The notes beneath the pieces were generated by a model. The model ran no database searches. It saw nothing but the letters and a program-made list of their open reading frames with translations, and was not told where the DNA came from. Below are positions 62,937-64,000 of a stretch of 64,000 bases of DNA, piece after piece. The stretch's first letter is position 1. Each line of letters begins with the position of its first letter. Source of the stretch: Halomonas sp. CH40 (lineage in GTDB: Bacteria; Pseudomonadota; Gammaproteobacteria; Pseudomonadales; Halomonadaceae); the NCBI GenBank assembly GCA_041875495.1, contig CP112982.1:2418001-2482000 (forward strand), written 5' to 3'. Made by a program: the position numbers and the translations under genes.

Positions 62937-64000
62937 ATGAAACGTAAGTCTCTACTCTCGGCGGTTATCGCCACCGCCATGCTGGCCACTGCACTGCCCG
63001 GCGCACTCCCTGCTGTGGCCGCACCTGCCCCGGATAACTGGCAGAAGGTGCTGGAAGAGGCCAATGGCCAGACCGTCTACTGGAACGCCTGGGGCGGCGA
63101 TGCGCGCACCAACCGCTATATTGCCTGGGTCGCCGAGCAGGTGCAGGCAGACTTCGGGGTCGAGGTAGAGCACGTCAAACTGGACGACACCAGCAGCGCG
63201 GTGGCACGGGTACTGGGGGAAAAACAGGCTGGCAATGACGACGAGGGCAGTATCGATCTGATCTGGATCAACGGTGAAAACTTCGCCGCCATGCGCGAGC
63301 AGGATCTGCTGTTCGGGCCCTTCGCCGATGCGCTGCCCCACTTTGCCCTGACCGACCCGGACAACAACCCGGAAGTAGTTACCGACTTCACCTTGCCCAC
63401 TGACGGCTACGAATCCCCCTGGGGCAAGGCGCAAATTACCTTTTATTATGACAGCGCCCAGGTGGAGGCACCGCCCCAGAGCATTGACGCCCTGCTGGCA
63501 TGGGCCAAGCAAAACCCCGGCCAATTCAGCTACCCGCGGATTCCCGACTTTACCGGCAGCACCTTCCTGAAACAGGCGCTGATCGAACTCAGCGATCAGG
63601 ACGCGGCGCTTTACCAACCGGTGGAAGATAGCGACTTTGCAGAAGTCACCGCCCCGCTATGGGCCTACCTGGATGAGCTTCATCCCCACCTGTGGCGCAG
63701 CGGCCGCAGCTTTCCCGATTCCGGCCCCAACCTGCGCACCCTGATGAGCGATGGCGAACTCAGCCTGGCGTTTTCCTTCTACCCCACCGATGCGGCCGTG
63801 GCCGTCATGGAATATGAACTGCCCCCCAGCGTGCGCAGCTATGTGTTGGAAGATGGCACCCTGGGCAACGTTCACTTTGTGGCCATTCCCTATAACTCAC
63901 CCCACAAGGCAGGTGCCATGACGCTGGCCAATTTCCTGCTGTCGCCCGAGGCCCAGGCACAAAAGCAGTCGCTGGACATGTGGGGCGACCGCAGCGTGCT
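62937..64000 (+). CDS. ABC transporter substrate-binding protein, YnjB-like (3' end beyond window)
   Basis: The first 354 codons of a periplasmic binding protein. A signal peptide (MKRKSLLSAVIATAMLATAL, cleaved near AVAAPA) is followed by VYWNAWGGDARTNRYIAWV, DLIWINGENFAAMREQDLL and QITFYYDSAQVEAPPQSIDALL, which match the YnjB family. YnjBCD is a putative thiamine-type transporter in databases, though its substrate is not proven. The permease and ATPase genes would be expected to follow beyond the window. Confidence 0.88.
   Translation, partial: MKRKSLLSAVIATAMLATALPGALPAVAAPAPDNWQKVLEEANGQTVYWNAWGGDARTNRYIAWVAEQVQADFGVEVEHVKLDDTSSAVARVLGEKQAGNDDEGSIDLIWINGENFAAMREQDLLFGPFADALPHFALTDPDNNPEVVTDFTLPTDGYESPWGKAQITFYYDSAQVEAPPQSIDALLAWAKQNPGQFSYPRIPDFTGSTFLKQALIELSDQDAALYQPVEDSDFAEVTAPLWAYLDELHPHLWRSGRSFPDSGPNLRTLMSDGELSLAFSFYPTDAAVAVMEYELPPSVRSYVLEDGTLGNVHFVAIPYNSPHKAGAMTLANFLLSPEAQAQKQSLDMWGDRSV

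Overview
The window looks like a chromosomal segment of a halophilic gammaproteobacterium of the Halomonas type. This is inferred from a compact TCA operon in the order sdhCDAB-sucAB-lpd-sucCD with gltA divergent, gltX followed by tRNA-Ala and tRNA-Glu genes, acidic proteins, a PomAB-like sodium-type flagellar stator and a Na+/H+ antiporter. No 16S gene is present, so the genus is an inference.

Layout. 1-4.8 kb: a two-component system (sensor cut by the window edge), a HAD phosphatase and RNase II. 4.9-18.5 kb: the TCA block, with a SucB that carries two lipoyl domains. 18.5-23.1 kb: a beta-hydroxyacid dehydrogenase, tRNA-Glu, tRNA-Ala, gltX, an XRE regulator and a lipoprotein. 23.1-33.1 kb is an accessory island. 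It holds two small ORFs; a C5 methyltransferase, DUF3883 putative nuclease and Vsr set; an ISL3 insertion sequence with an 8-bp target duplication; and a very AT-rich two-gene unit (a DUF262/DGQHR-like ParB-fold protein plus a protein with a HEPN-type R-x4-H motif). The first gene of that unit is split by an IS630 element. Two S24/UmuD-like repressor fragments also lie in the island, which ends just upstream of dusA, a known integration target.

33-48.8 kb returns to core-like genes: dusA, an AstE/AspA-like hydrolase, a TetR regulator with an AcrAB-TolC-type efflux operon, an alpha/beta hydrolase, two Nudix hydrolases, a 2OG-Fe(II) oxygenase, a PAS sensor kinase with a FixJ-type regulator, and an L,D-transpeptidase. 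49.0-50.0 kb is a small nucleotidyltransferase toxin-like pair. 50-56.3 kb: motBA, a MOSC protein, a cation/proton antiporter, ohr, a YghU-like GST and yaeQ. 56.4-61.7 kb: an acyl-CoA catabolic set (crotonase, 3-hydroxyacyl-CoA dehydrogenase, acyl-CoA ligase, acyl-CoA dehydrogenase). The window ends in a phosphotransferase and a YnjB-like binding protein that is cut by the edge.

The most interesting signal is the DUF262-like/HEPN pair at 29.4-32.5 kb. Removing the IS630 element together with one copy of its TA target duplication restores a single 347-codon reading frame. This points to a recently inactivated, probably defensive, two-gene system.
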